This document shows, in pieces, positions 37,690-47,940 of a stretch of 64,000 nucleotides of DNA; within the stretch, counting starts at the first letter, position 1; each line of letters starts with the position of its first letter. Source of the stretch: Niebla homalea (taxonomy: Eukaryota; Ascomycota; Lecanoromycetes; Lecanorales; Ramalinaceae). The notes below the pieces were generated by a model that made no database searches, was not told the origin of the DNA, and was given only the letters and a program-made list of their open reading frames with translations. The translations under genes and the position numbers were made by a program. The DNA is taken from positions 90,807 to 154,806 of the forward strand of contig JAHGAU010000046.1 in assembly GCA_019925105.1 (NCBI GenBank). Reading direction: 5' to 3'.

Positions 37690-39394
37690 ATTTAATTGGT
37701 TAAGTCTACGTTTTAAGGCTACCTTTAATTGGCCCGTTAAATTAATTCTGTACATATTATACCGTTGGATTTTTACGGTTATTTAAGTCTCTTTACGTTT
37801 AATTTCCTTAACTCTTATTATATATTTAGAATCTTATATTAAATATTTTTCCTTATTATATATAACGTATTTAAATACGTTCTTTATAAACCCCTTAATT
37901 ATTAACTTTATATATTTATAAATATTATAGTTTTTAACGTAAATTATATATTTTATAATATTAAGGTATTTTATAATAATATATTTATAATTTTAATATT
38001 TAAAATATTAATAAATATCCGTTGTATTATCCTATAGTTAAGTTATTTTAAAAGATCCCTTTTTAATAATTCTTTTATTTAAAATATTATTATATATTTT
38101 TATTAACGTTATACTTAATATAACGGTAAAGTACCTTTTTATATGTTTTAAGGAATTAAGCTTTTTTATTATTAAAAGAAGCTTATAATTAACGATTTTA
38201 AACTTTAAATAAAGAACTTTATTCTCCTTTTTATATTTTTTAACGTAATTTCTTTTTTAATTTTTATAAAACGTAATAAATATATTTTATTTATTATAAT
38301 AATAAATAATTACTTTATATAATTAATTAACTTATACTTTCCCTTATTAATTTAAGCCTTAAATTTCTTTAAGTTTTCTTTTATTTTTAATAACGCTATA
38401 TTAAAAAAGATATCCTTATTTTATAATTTATATATTACGATAATTTATTCTATTAATAATTCTGTTATTATTTTAAAAGTTATTATTAATTATAACGGGT
38501 TTATTTTTATAATTGCGTTCCTCTTTTTATTATTAAATAGGCGGACCGTTATTATCCTTGTTTTCTTTAATATAATTACTTTTTCCTCCGTTATCCCTTT
38601 ATCCTTTATTGTAAATATCCTTTTTATTATTTTTATTACTTAGCTTTTTTTTGTTTAAAAGGTTATTACCTTTATATCTTCGCTTTATATCCTTAATTTT
38701 AAGCCGCCGTTTTTACTTTTTATTAACGCCTTTATTCCCGTCCTTTAAAAGCCCCGTAAACGCTTTATTTCCCTTATTTTACCTTTATTTTTATATAAAA
38801 GTCTTTTACGTTTTTTAATTTAATCTATAATATCGGTTAAGTCTTTAACGTAATATTCTTTTACTTTACCGTAAAAAATCCTTCTAAGGCCTTTACCGTT
38901 TCCTTTATCGCCCTTTCGCCCATATTTACCGGGCAACGTACCGTTTCCGCTTTTTATTTTTAGTTTTTTAAGGTCCTATTTTCTTTATTAACTTTATTTC
39001 TTTTTTATATACCTTTAATAATACTTTTACCGCGGTCTTTCCGCCTTTTCCCCCCGTTTATATCCTTTGTTATTAATACCTTACTGGCCTTTTTACCCTT
39101 TTATTTATTTATTATTTCCGTATTATTATTATACGTTTTATACGTTTTAATATATGTATTTTATTAACCTTAATTCCTTTATTTATTTTAAGTATTATCT
39201 GGCTTATTATTATTATATTACCCGTTTATATCGTCGCCGTTTCTATTAATATAAGCTATTTGCCCGTTTACTACCTTATTCTTAACCATTACGTTACTTT
39301 TACTTATCGTACTTAATATACTTCTCTTACTGTTATTAAAGTTATACGTATACGTATCGTTTTGGACCTCTAAGGTCCCTTTATTCGTCGCCAT
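37690..39394 (-). pseudogene. LINE-6 ORF1
   Basis: The frame from 39394 reads MATNKGTLEVQNDTYTYNF and stays open for 59 codons to 39218, the longest undisturbed ORF1 start in the window. The ATG 84 bp upstream at 39478 is in frame but lies in LINE-5 sequence, so the 86-residue ORF over 39218-39478 is a chance fusion. The conserved start MATNKG is the right one. Beyond 39218 stops are frequent. Confidence 0.7.
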
Positions 39395-40271
39395 TTTATT
39401 CCTTTTAAATCCGCCACTGATAATATTATTCAAATTTATTATAATTATTATATTATATAACTTTAAGCTTTTAATCATATAAATAAACTTATATTTATAT
39501 AATATAAATTAAGCCCCGTAAGTTTTTATTTATTAAAGATAGACTTTATAAACTTATTTTAATTCCAGATAGTTTATATATATAAAAATATTATAAGCTA
39601 AAAGGTAAACGTTATTAATAAAGTTTTTAATTTAAACCTTTTATTTTAGCTTAATAAGCTTTTTAATTAATAAATTATTAAAAAAATAAAAATAATATAA
39701 AAGAAATAAACTATTTTTAAAGAATCTTTATTATAGCGGGCTTTATTAAGTTTATTCTTTATTTTAAATTCATTAACGTAGCTTAATTATTTAAGAAACT
39801 TTTTATTTATTTAATTGAGAAAAATAATATTTTTTTCTTCTTTAAGTTATATAATAATTTTTAATAATTTACTTTATTAAAGGTACTTATAATATTAAGA
39901 AAAAAAAGACTTATAATATGCCTTTTCCCGTAACCTTATATCATATATATATTATCGATTAATCTTTTAAGGGCTATTTTTATTAACCGATTTCTATTTG
40001 TTTTTATTTATTAATCGGGAAAAAATTTATAATTCTCTATATAGTTATTAAGGATCTTCATTATTACCGTTTTTAAAGTTTTCTTTAACGTATAAAGGAA
40101 TATAATAGGTCTATAAAACTTTACCTTAAAATAATCCGGCTTAATAAACTTCTTAAGGATAATTATCTTTATTTCCTTAAGCTTACGTAAATAATAACCG
40201 ACGTTAAAATATACTTAAAAAAAGTAAATAAAAACCCTTTTAAATAATAATATTATTATTAATAGGAATCT

Positions 40272-40520
40272 GGAAAGGGGGAGAGCATAAAAGATACAAA
40301 ACTTACGGATAGGTATATGGAGGAATGGAAATATTAAAAGGGCTAATTAAGGGTGGAATCGATTTATATATACTTTAAAAAGAAAAGGTATAATAGATTA
40401 TTATAGTAAGGAACCTATACCTCACCAACTTATATGGGGGCTGCGGCCCATCTTTAATTGTACTCTATTGCCACCTGCTATTTCATCACTTTTGCTTTTT
40501 CCTTCCTTCTTATCTTTTCT
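40272..40520 (-). mobile_element. 249-bp short element, copy 2 (inside LINE-5)
   Basis: Reverse copy of 24732-24980, the same length. The 6-bp duplication is GAATCT (40266-40271 and 40521-40526). The empty site is visible in the sister LINE-6 at about 36078-36095 (AGGAATTTATTAAGG), which confirms that exactly 249 bp plus one 6-bp duplication were added. It is far less RIP-mutated than LINE-5 around it, so it is either younger or too short for RIP. The shared core contains GGGCTGCGGCCCATC. Confidence 0.85.
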
Positions 40521-42149
40521 GAATCTCTTAAGGATCTTATTCGGTTTTAAGGCTTTATCCTTTTTTAATTTATTAATCGCCTTAATTATTATATCTTATA
40601 TTATTATTTTATTTATTAATACGGGGTCAGAATATATAACGTTATCGATATTATTTAAGTTAACTTTCAATAAAGGGGGGAAAAATACTTTTTTAAAAGC
40701 CTTAGTTTTACCGTTAAAGGTATTAATTAATATATTATCGGGTTTCTTAAAAAACGGGAATTTAAAGATAAACTTTAATTTCTTACTTTATTCTTTATTA
40801 TATTTTATTAACTTTTAAATATTATAAAGTAAAACCGTTAAATTATATATTATAAATTAAAAGTATATTTATTTAACCTTCTTAATAATCTTTTCTTTTT
40901 TTTCTTACGTAATCCTTAATTAATTAAGTATCTTTTAATTTTTATATTTAAAAGTTTATTTTATTAATTTTTTCACTTTTATAATTATAATTATATACTT
41001 TTTGTTTTAATAAATTTTAACTTTTTAAGAGGGTTTTATTATTAAAATTACTTTATTAATTATTTTATTTACTATTTTTATTATTTACTTTATAAAGAAA
41101 TTAATTTAATCTTTATTATTTAATTAAAAGAGATTTACGAATTATATTATTATCTCCTTTATTTTCGTATAAACCTTTATTTCCTTAACCGTTTTTTACG
41201 TTTTACTTACCGATAATAATAAAGTTATATTAACGGTTTAATTTAAGGTTATTTATATTGGTATATAATTTAAGTTATATTTTAAGTTTTTTTATAACTT
41301 ATATATTATAACCGCGTTAATAACCTTTTCTATATTAAAAGTTAAATTAATTATTATTTTAAACTTATAATTTTTTTATATAATAGTTTTTTATAGTATT
41401 AATAATAAGAAATTAATTTAAGTAATAATCATTAATAAATCGTCCGATTTAACGTATTTTATTATACGTTTTTCCTTATTTTATATATAATAATATAAAT
41501 TAAAGTTTTTAAATAATATATATTTATTTAAAATAATTAATATCTTTTTAAGTAATAATATTTTAAATAATTTTCTTTCATTAACCGGCAGTAAGTTATA
41601 CGCGTTATAAATATTAAGGTCGCCCTTTAAATCTTTTTCCTTTATAATACGGAATATATAAAGGTTTTTATTATAATAAATAATATCTTAATTATTTACG
41701 TCAAATTATTTATTTATAAAAAAATATATTCTGATTATCTTATTCCTTTTAAAGGTTAAATAAAACCCCTTTTTTAAGTTAATAAATAAATATATATATA
41801 GGTTATATAGTAATTCTTATATTATTATAATATTAATATTTTTAACTTCTTTAAACTTAAATATTAATATTATTACTTTAATTTTTTTATTATAAACGTT
41901 ATATTATATTATTTTTAAAAACGTTAATATATTATATATTAAATTTTATAAAAACTCTTTTATTTATATCCGTTTAAGTTATAATTTTCTTATTAAAGTT
42001 AAGCGTTTTTTAACTTAACACCTTCCCGGTTATTATTAAAGACGTAAAACGGCCGGCCGGTAAAATTAGGATTATAAAATTTTATTTTTTTTTACTTTAT
42101 TTATTACCGTTATTTACTTTTTATTATTTAATTAATTAAACTTACGTCT

Positions 42150-43298
42150 TAAAATTATCTTTAATTAACCCGTTAAACCAATTTTATATATATTATACCG
42201 TTAGATTTTCACGGTTATCCTGGTTTTTTTATATTTAATCTTTTTAACTTTTATTATATACTTAAAATCCTATATTAAGTATCCTTTCTTATTATACGTA
42301 ACGTATTTAAACGCGCTGTTTATAAGCTTTTTAATTATTAATTTTATATATTTATAAATATTATAATTTTTAATATAAATTATATATTTTATAATATTAA
42401 GGTATTTCATAATAATATATTTATAATTTTAATATTTAAAATATTATTAAATATCTGCCGTTTTATCTTATAATTAAATTATCTTAAGAAATTCCTTTTT
42501 AATAATCTTGTTACTTAAAACGTTATTATATATCTTTATTAACGTTACGTTTAATATAATAATAAAATACCTTTTTATACGTTTTAAGGAATTAAATTTC
42601 CTTATTACTGAAAAAAGCTTGTAATTAATGATTTTAAGCCTTAAATAAAAAACTATATTCTTCTTTTTTATATTTTTTAAAGTCATCTCTTTTTCGGTTT
42701 TTATAAAACGTAATAAGTATATTTTATTTATTATAACGGTAAATAATTACCTTAAAACTTTAATTAACTTATATTCTTTTTTATTAACTTAAATTTTAAA
42801 CCTCTTTAAGTTTTTATTTATTTTTAAAGATATTTTATTAAAAAAAATATTTTTACTTTATAGCTTATATATTACAATAATCTATTTTATTAATAGTTCC
42901 GTTATTACCTTAAAAGTTTTTATTAATTATAACGGATTTATTTTTATAATTACGTTGCTTTCCTTATTATTAAATAAACGGACCGTTATTATCCTTACCT
43001 TTTTTAATATAATTAGCCTTTCCTCCGTTATCTCTTTATTCTTTATTACGGGCACCCTTTTTATTACCCTTATTACCCAGTTTTCTTTCGCTTAAGGGGC
43101 TATTGCCTTTATACCCTCGCTTTATACCCTTAACTTTAAGCCGCCGTCTTTACCCTTTATTAATGCCTTCACTCCCGCCCCTTAAAAGCCCCGTAAGCGT
43201 TCCGCCTCCCTTAACTTTACCCCTGCCTTCGCACAAAAGTCCCTTACGCTTTTTAATCCAATCTGTAGCATCGGCCAGGTCTCTGGCGTAATATCCTT
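42150..43298 (-). pseudogene. LINE-5 ORF1, start missing
   Basis: It starts within ORF1 because of the 5' truncation at 43298. The first 200 bp (about 43090-43298) are little mutated and keep many CC and GC pairs, giving an antisense ORF at 43103-43291. Further in, RIP damage is as heavy as elsewhere. The right end of the truncation lies 51 bp before the related LTR element at 43349. Confidence 0.55.
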
Positions 43299-43348
43299 AT
43301 TAATTATTGTAATCCGGATTTTTATATATTTTTTATTAATAAAGTTTA

Positions 43349-43530
43349 TGTGGCGTGCTCAGTATAAAGGGTAAAATATATGTAATATGTATAATTGTTA
43401 ATCATCTAGGTGCATAGTGGTAAGCTATGTACAGTAAGTACGGGTGCTAAGTAATACGGAACCCGTTCCGCGGTAAATAAGAAAGATCAGCTTTGCTGAG
43501 TCCTTAATAATTTATTACTTATAAAAAAGG
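43349..43530 (+). repeat. LTR-like start of a relative of the 163-bp-LTR element
   Basis: It begins TGTGGCGTGCTCAG and shares spaced blocks with the LTR at 13409: GTAAAATATATGTAATATGTAT, a TTA(A/C)C(A/T)TCTAG-like block and a GGGTGCTA block. The sequence then leads into the same twin-hairpin leader. The LTR end is not clear (it may lie near 43450-43460), and no second LTR is found before the window ends. Confidence 0.5.
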
Positions 43531-43545
43531 TTTATGCCCTATAAG

Positions 43546-43718
43546 TACTCCGGGAAGCGGGACGGGATATATCCCATGGGATAGGGACGGGATAGGGACG
43601 GGATAGGGATGGGACGGGATGGGATCGGGATAGGATGGGATACAGCCTTATCCCGTCCCACGCGGGATGGGATAAGTGAATCAAAAAACCGTCCCATCCC
43701 GTCCCGCTTCCCGGAGTA
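43546..43718. mobile_element. GC-rich foldback MITE, copy 1 (173 bp, hAT-like)
   Basis: Terminal inverted repeats begin TACTCCGGGAAGCGGGACGG on both ends and match for at least 22 bp. The 8-bp perfect target duplication is CCTATAAG (43538-43545 and 43719-43726). The body is made of GGGACGGGATAGGGAT-type units, so the whole element can fold on itself. It has no coding capacity; the reverse 69-residue ORF across it is an artefact of the absence of stops. An 8-bp duplication with short TIRs is typical of the hAT superfamily. Confidence 0.88.
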
Positions 43719-43860
43719 CCTATAAGTAACAATAATAACAATAAAAGTGCATATTAAGGGGATCCGGAGCCTTATATAAGCCTATCCTAGCGCCGTGTAT
43801 ACGCAGGGGTAATGGTGTAAAAAATTTATTGCTGAAAAGCGTATGGTGAAAGGTGAAAAG
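43719..43860 (+). other. Leader sequence of the LTR-B relative after the MITE
   Basis: This is the continuation of the sequence interrupted by the MITE (CCTATAAG is its target duplication). It is little mutated, with GGATCCGGAGCC at about 43760 corresponding to GCTCCGGGGCC at about 13646 in the other element. A short run of GTGAAAAGTGAAA-type repeats precedes the hairpins. Confidence 0.45.
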
Positions 43861-43872
43861 TGAAAAAATCGA

Positions 43873-43950
43873 CCCGGGTAATTATCGTAATCGCACCCGG
43901 GAAATAGTTATGGATTTAAGTATTACGATTGAGCTAAATCGCTTAAATCC
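43873..43950 (+). promoter_or_regulatory. Twin hairpins, second copy (leader)
   Basis: Hairpin one pairs CCCGGGT (43873-43879) with ACCCGGG (43895-43901). Hairpin two pairs GGATTTAAG (43912-43920) with CTTAAATCC (43942-43950). Both stems are perfect here. The copy at 13769-13845 has the same layout, with the stem conserved and the loops changed. Confidence 0.6.
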
Positions 43951-44496
43951 GTAATGTCTGAATGTCCGAGGTATTACCGAAGTCGAATTTATAGGTAAAA
44001 GGGTAGGGCCCGGTGGCCGTAAGTTGCTTTAAAAGTAGGTATTATAAGAATAAAAAACCTTATATTAAAGCTATATTAGGCTTATTAAAGGTATAAATAT
44101 TATAGTAATAATATTAATAAGCTTTTTAAGATAACGTATAAAATATAGACCGGTATATTCATAGTCCATTTTTTCCTTAAATCTCAATACTATAAATATA
44201 CGCCGTAACTTAGGTGCTTTTACCGGTTTTTAAGCCTTTTATAGTTCGATTTAGTAAGGAATTTACAGTAAGTGTGGTAGAGACTTATTTATATCTTACG
44301 GTATATTATACGGGTTATTATACTAAAGTATTATAGAGGCTTTACCTATTATATACCTGAATCTTTTTTAAAGTTCTTATAATTAAAGCTTTAAGCTTAT
44401 AATAAGTTTTACTTTTATTATTTTACTAATTTATTTAGTATATTAAATATAAACCCCGTATTTAAGACAATTATATATATATTACGGGTTGATATT

Positions 44497-44739
44497 GATA
44501 AAACGTACGGTAACGCTAAAAACGTTATAGATAAAAAGATTAAAGGCAAGATTTTCTGGCGGTATCTTTAAAGCTATAAATATAGGTTTAAGTATAAGGT
44601 AATTAAGGAGTCGCTTAAATTATTTATCGTTAAATATAAATATTATAATGTCGTCGTTTATTTTATTAAAAGGGACGGAATTAAGGTCGGCTTTATTCTT
44701 GCCGTATTAATTATCTATTTACTGGTTAAATATAAGTAA
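44497..44739 (+). pseudogene. Unrecognised retroelement frame, one internal stop
   Basis: It reads DKTYGNAKNVIDKKIKGKI, then FWRYL, a stop (TAA where CAA or CAG is expected), then SYKYRFKYKVIKESLKLF, then KYYNVVVYFIKRDGIKVGFI. It is basic and aromatic-rich, unusually open for this window. I do not recognise the family. Gag-like, or a fragment of another protein carried by the element, are both possible. Confidence 0.4.
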
Positions 44740-44863
44740 TAATAACCGGTATAGATTAAAGCTATTAATAAAAAGACTCTCGTAGATATCACTATTGTCT
44801 CGTATGTCTTCTCTTTATCTAAATCTGAGATCTTGGTGGTAATAACGTCTATGCGTTTATATC

Positions 44864-44912
44864 GCCATAATAACTGCTGCGTATTAAAGGCTTAGCAGAG
44901 CTGATCCTTACC
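44864..44912 (-). repeat. Inverted partial copy of 43473-43522
   Basis: The reverse strand reads GGATCAGCTCTGCTAAGCC and continues into TTTAATACGCAGCAGTTATTA. This parallels AGATCAGCTTTGCTGAGTCC and TTAATAATTTATTACT near the LTR at 43473-43522. It may be the end of a reverse-oriented LTR fragment of the same family. The alignment is short and by eye. Confidence 0.45.
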
Positions 44913-45441
44913 AGTTCATATATTTAGTCTTTATAAAAAGTTTTTTTTTTAATTTTTTAATTTTAAATTCTTCGGGATTCTTAATTAGCTTTAATTATAT
45001 CCGCTTTAACGGTAATATCATTAAATCTATATATTTTTTATAATCGTTATTAGTTAAAAAATATTAAGTTTATTATTTATTTCAAAACGTTTATTTTTAA
45101 TATCTTTATAATAATATAAATAATCTTAAAGTTATAATTAATAAAAGAGTTTACTTATTAAATCTATTTTCTCATTGATTTTTTCATTTTTTAAAAATAC
45201 TTAAGACTTTTATAATTTATAAAGATTTTAATAAATATATTTATATTTTTAAGGCCTACATTTTAAGTTTTAAGCTTATTAATAATAATTAAGAATTCTT
45301 TATTATAAATCCTATAATTATACTTTATTAATATAAAATTCTTATTATAAAATATTACGGGATAAAGTACGTTATTATTATCGTATTAAGAAAATATCTT
45401 TATATTAACGTAATTTAAAGAATATATTTTAAGGATAGTTT

Positions 45442-45858
45442 TACTCCGGGAAACGGGACGGGATGGGACGGGATTTGGATTCACTTATCCCATCCCGCGT
45501 GGGACGGGATAAGGGTTAAATCCCGTCCCATCCCATCCCTAACCCGGCGGGATGGGATAGGGATATGCCAAGATCCCAATTCTTGGCACGCTAACCGGAT
45601 TAAGTGAATAATTTACTTTTAAAATTGAATTTTTGGATTTTTTTAAAGGGGTTTTTAATATATATAAAGACTTATATACTATAAATAGTAATTCTGCAGT
45701 CTTGGCGGGATCTTGGCATATCCCTATCCCAATCCCATCCCGTCCCATCCCGTACTAGTACGGGATAGGATAAACCTTATTTTATCCCGTCCCATCCCTA
45801 TCCCGTCCCTATCCCGTCCCTATCCCATGGGATATATCCCGTCCCGCTTGCCGGAGTA
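45442..45858. mobile_element. GC-rich foldback MITE, copy 2 (417 bp, hAT-like)
   Basis: The left end is TACTCCGGGAAACGGGACGG. The right end in reverse complement is TACTCCGGCAAGCGGGACGG. The 8-bp perfect duplication is GATAGTTT (45434-45441 and 45859-45866). Arms are built of GGGAT/GGGAC units as in copy 1, sharing the CCCATGGGATATATCCC palindrome. Inside lies a second, perfect 24-bp inverted repeat (45554-45577 and 45707-45730) around a 129-bp AT-rich loop. It has no coding capacity. Confidence 0.88.
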
Positions 45859-45866
45859 GATAGTTT

Positions 45867-46197
45867 CTTTTTCCCGATTGAAGTATCTTAATATTAATAT
45901 TAATATAATTATTATTTTTAATTTTTTGAAAACCGCTTAATAAGCTTTATTTTATTTAAATTTAAAATCTTTTTAAGTTAATTAATATAATAACTTTATA
46001 ATACGTTAAAAATTCCTAATAAATTGTTTATAAAAGTTATAAAATCCAAAAAAAATTATATTTATTTTAATATTACAAATTAAGCTTAATCTTATATATT
46101 TTAAACCTTATATAAATCCATTTCAACATTCTTAATTAAAATAATAATATTAAAGAAAGTAATTTCTTATACGTAAAATTCATATTTATTAATATTT
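45867..46197. other. Unassigned AT-rich stretch
   Basis: It lies between MITE copy 2 and the target site of LINE-8. There is no frame, repeat or hairpin of note. It continues beyond LINE-8 at 63634. Confidence 0.4.
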
Positions 46198-46227
46198 ATA
46201 TATAAGTTAAGATGAAACTTTAAAAGG

Positions 46228-47940
46228 ATGGCGACGAATAAAGGGACCCCAGAGGTCCAAAATGATGCATATACGTATAGCTCTCGTAATAGTGAAAAAA
46301 TTATATTAAGTATAATAAAGGGAAGTAACGTAATAATTAAAAACAAGGTAATAAACAGGTAAGTAACCTATATTAATAGAAACGGCGACGACGCGTACGG
46401 GTAATATAATAATAATAAACCGGATAACGCTTAAAGTAAATAAAAGAATTAAGGTTAATAAAATACATATATTAAAGCGTATAAAAGGTATAATAATAAT
46501 ACGGAAATAATAGGTAAATAAGGGGGTAAAAAAGCCGGTATAATATTAATAATAAAAAGTACGGACGGAAAGAAAAGGCAAAAAGATTATAATAAAAGTA
46601 TTATTAAGGGTATATAAAAAAAAACCAATAAAAAGGATAAAACCTTAAAAATTAAAGGTAAAGGGCGGAGATAATATATTGCCCAGTAAATAAAGGCGAA
46701 AGAACAATAAAGGAAATAATAAAAACCTTAAAAGGATTCCTTATAATAAAGTAAAAGGATATTACGTTAAAGATTTAACCGATATTATAGATTAAATTAA
46801 AAAGCGTAAAGGACTTTTATGTAAAAATAAAGGTAAAATTAAAGGAGGCGGAGTACTTATAGGGCTCTTAAAAGGCGGGAGCGAAAGCGTTAATAAAAAA
46901 TAAAAATGGTAATTTAAGGTTAAGGGTACGAAGTAAAAATATAATAACGGTAACCTTTTAAATAAAAAAGAATTAAGCGATAAAAGTAATAAAAAAAATA
47001 CCTGCGGTAAAGAATAAAAGGATAACGGAGGAAAAAATAACCATATTGAAAAAAACGAAAATAATAATGGTCCGTTTATTTAATAATAAAAAAAGGAATA
47101 TGGCTACGGAAGTAAACTTATTATAATTAATAAAGGCTTTTAAAGTAATAATAAAACCATTAATAAAATAAATTATTATAATATATAAGTTATAAAAAAA
47201 AAAGATATCCTTTTTAATGAAACGTTTTTAAAGGCAAAAAAAAACTTAAAGAAATCTAAAGCTTAAATTAAAAAGGGAAAATATAAGTCGGTTAAGGTTT
47301 TAAGGTAATTATTTATTATTTTAATAAATAAAATATATTTATTACGTTTTATAAAAGCCAAAAAAAAGGTTACGTTAAAGAATATAAAAAGGGAGAATAC
47401 GATTCTTTATTTAAGGTTTAAAATCATTAATTATAAGTTTCCTTTAAAAATAAAAAGATTTAACTTTTTAAAACGCATAAAGAGGTATTTTACCGTTATA
47501 TTAAGTATAACGTTAATAAAAATATATAATAACGTTTTAAATAAAAAGATTATTAAAAAGGGATTTCTTAAAATAACTTAACCATAAAATAAAACAACGG
47601 ATATTTATTAATATTTTAAGTATTAAAACTATAAACATATTATTATAAAATACCGTAATAATATAAGTTATATGGTTTACGTTAAGGATTATAATACTTA
47701 TAAGTATATAGAGTTAATATTTAAAGGGCTTATAAAGGGTATACTTAAATACGTTACGTATAATAAGGAAAAATACCCGGTATAAGATTCTAAATATATA
47801 ATAAAAATTAAAAAGATTAAATATAAAGAAACTTAAATAACCGCGAAAATCTAACGGTATAATACGTATGGAATTAATTTAATGGATTATTTAAAAATAA
47901 CCTTAAGACGTAAGCTTAATTAATTAAATAATAAAAAATA
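46228..47940 (+). pseudogene. LINE-8 ORF1
   Basis: It starts MATNKGTPEVQNDAYTYSSR at 46228. The spaced-Cys region corresponding to the knuckles lies at about 47600-47830. Near 47840-47930 this copy has an insertion-like difference relative to LINE-3 (a GGTATAATACGTATGG run). Many stops. Confidence 0.6.

Larger units (their letters stand above)
27751..39431 (-). mobile_element. LINE-6: full-length LINE inside LINE-5
   Basis: Segments 27751-28374 and 34196-39431 total about 5.86 kb. The target duplication is AAGTTTATTAT (27740-27750) against AAATTTATTAT (39432-39442), one RIP-type difference. The leader between the ORF1 start (39394) and the 5' end is longer (37 bp) and less mutated (CCGCCACTGATAATATTA). 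It is itself interrupted by LINE-7 in the 3' part of ORF2. Confidence 0.88.
26200..42100 (-). pseudogene. LINE-5 ORF2, split by LINE-6 and the 249-bp element
   Basis: It starts near the GGCCGGCCGG block at 42050-42060 and runs to 39443, then from 27739 to about 26200. The RT core at about 39605-39640 reads FINNVYL, so both aspartates are lost. The 116-residue forward ORF at 40468-40818 and the reverse ORF at 42474-42686 are not genes: the first is antisense and partly made of the 249-bp insert. Confidence 0.55.
26101..43298 (-). mobile_element. LINE-5: 5'-truncated LINE, outermost of a three-level nest
   Basis: Segments 26101-27750 and 39443-43298 add up to about 5.25 kb after removing LINE-6 and the 249-bp insert, so about 0.55 kb of the 5' end (start of ORF1) is missing. 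The 10-bp target duplication ATTAATTATT (26091-26100 and 43299-43308) shows this is a true truncated insertion rather than a later loss. LINE-6 sits inside its 3' third. A 249-bp element sits at 40272-40520. Confidence 0.85.
43952..45433 (+). other. Internal region of the LTR-B relative, with a low-RIP patch
   Basis: Moderately mutated. It contains an unrecognised 81-codon frame (44497-44739). It also has a little-mutated patch at about 44785-44925, part of which is the reverse complement of the LTR-side sequence near 43473-43522 (GATCAGCTTTGCTGAGTCC against GATCAGCTCTGCTAAGCC). From about 44940 to 45433 it is plain AT-rich sequence without recognisable content. Confidence 0.4.

Noticed and set aside
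39218..39478. 86-residue ORF with N-terminal extension MIKSLKLYN
   Set aside because: The upstream ATG is in LINE-5; only the part from MATNKG (39394) belongs to LINE-6 ORF1.
40468..40818. 116-residue forward ORF
   Set aside because: It starts in the 249-bp insert and continues antisense to LINE-5 ORF2; AT-rich antisense frames lack stops by composition.
43546..43718. Plain minisatellite
   Set aside because: The GGGAC/GGGAT units are bounded by matching TIRs and by a perfect 8-bp duplication, so it is a transposed element.
43532..43741. Reverse ORFs over the GC-rich MITEs (43532-43741, 45539-45748)
   Set aside because: They are open only because GGGAC/GGGAT repeats lack stops; both cross TIRs and target duplications.
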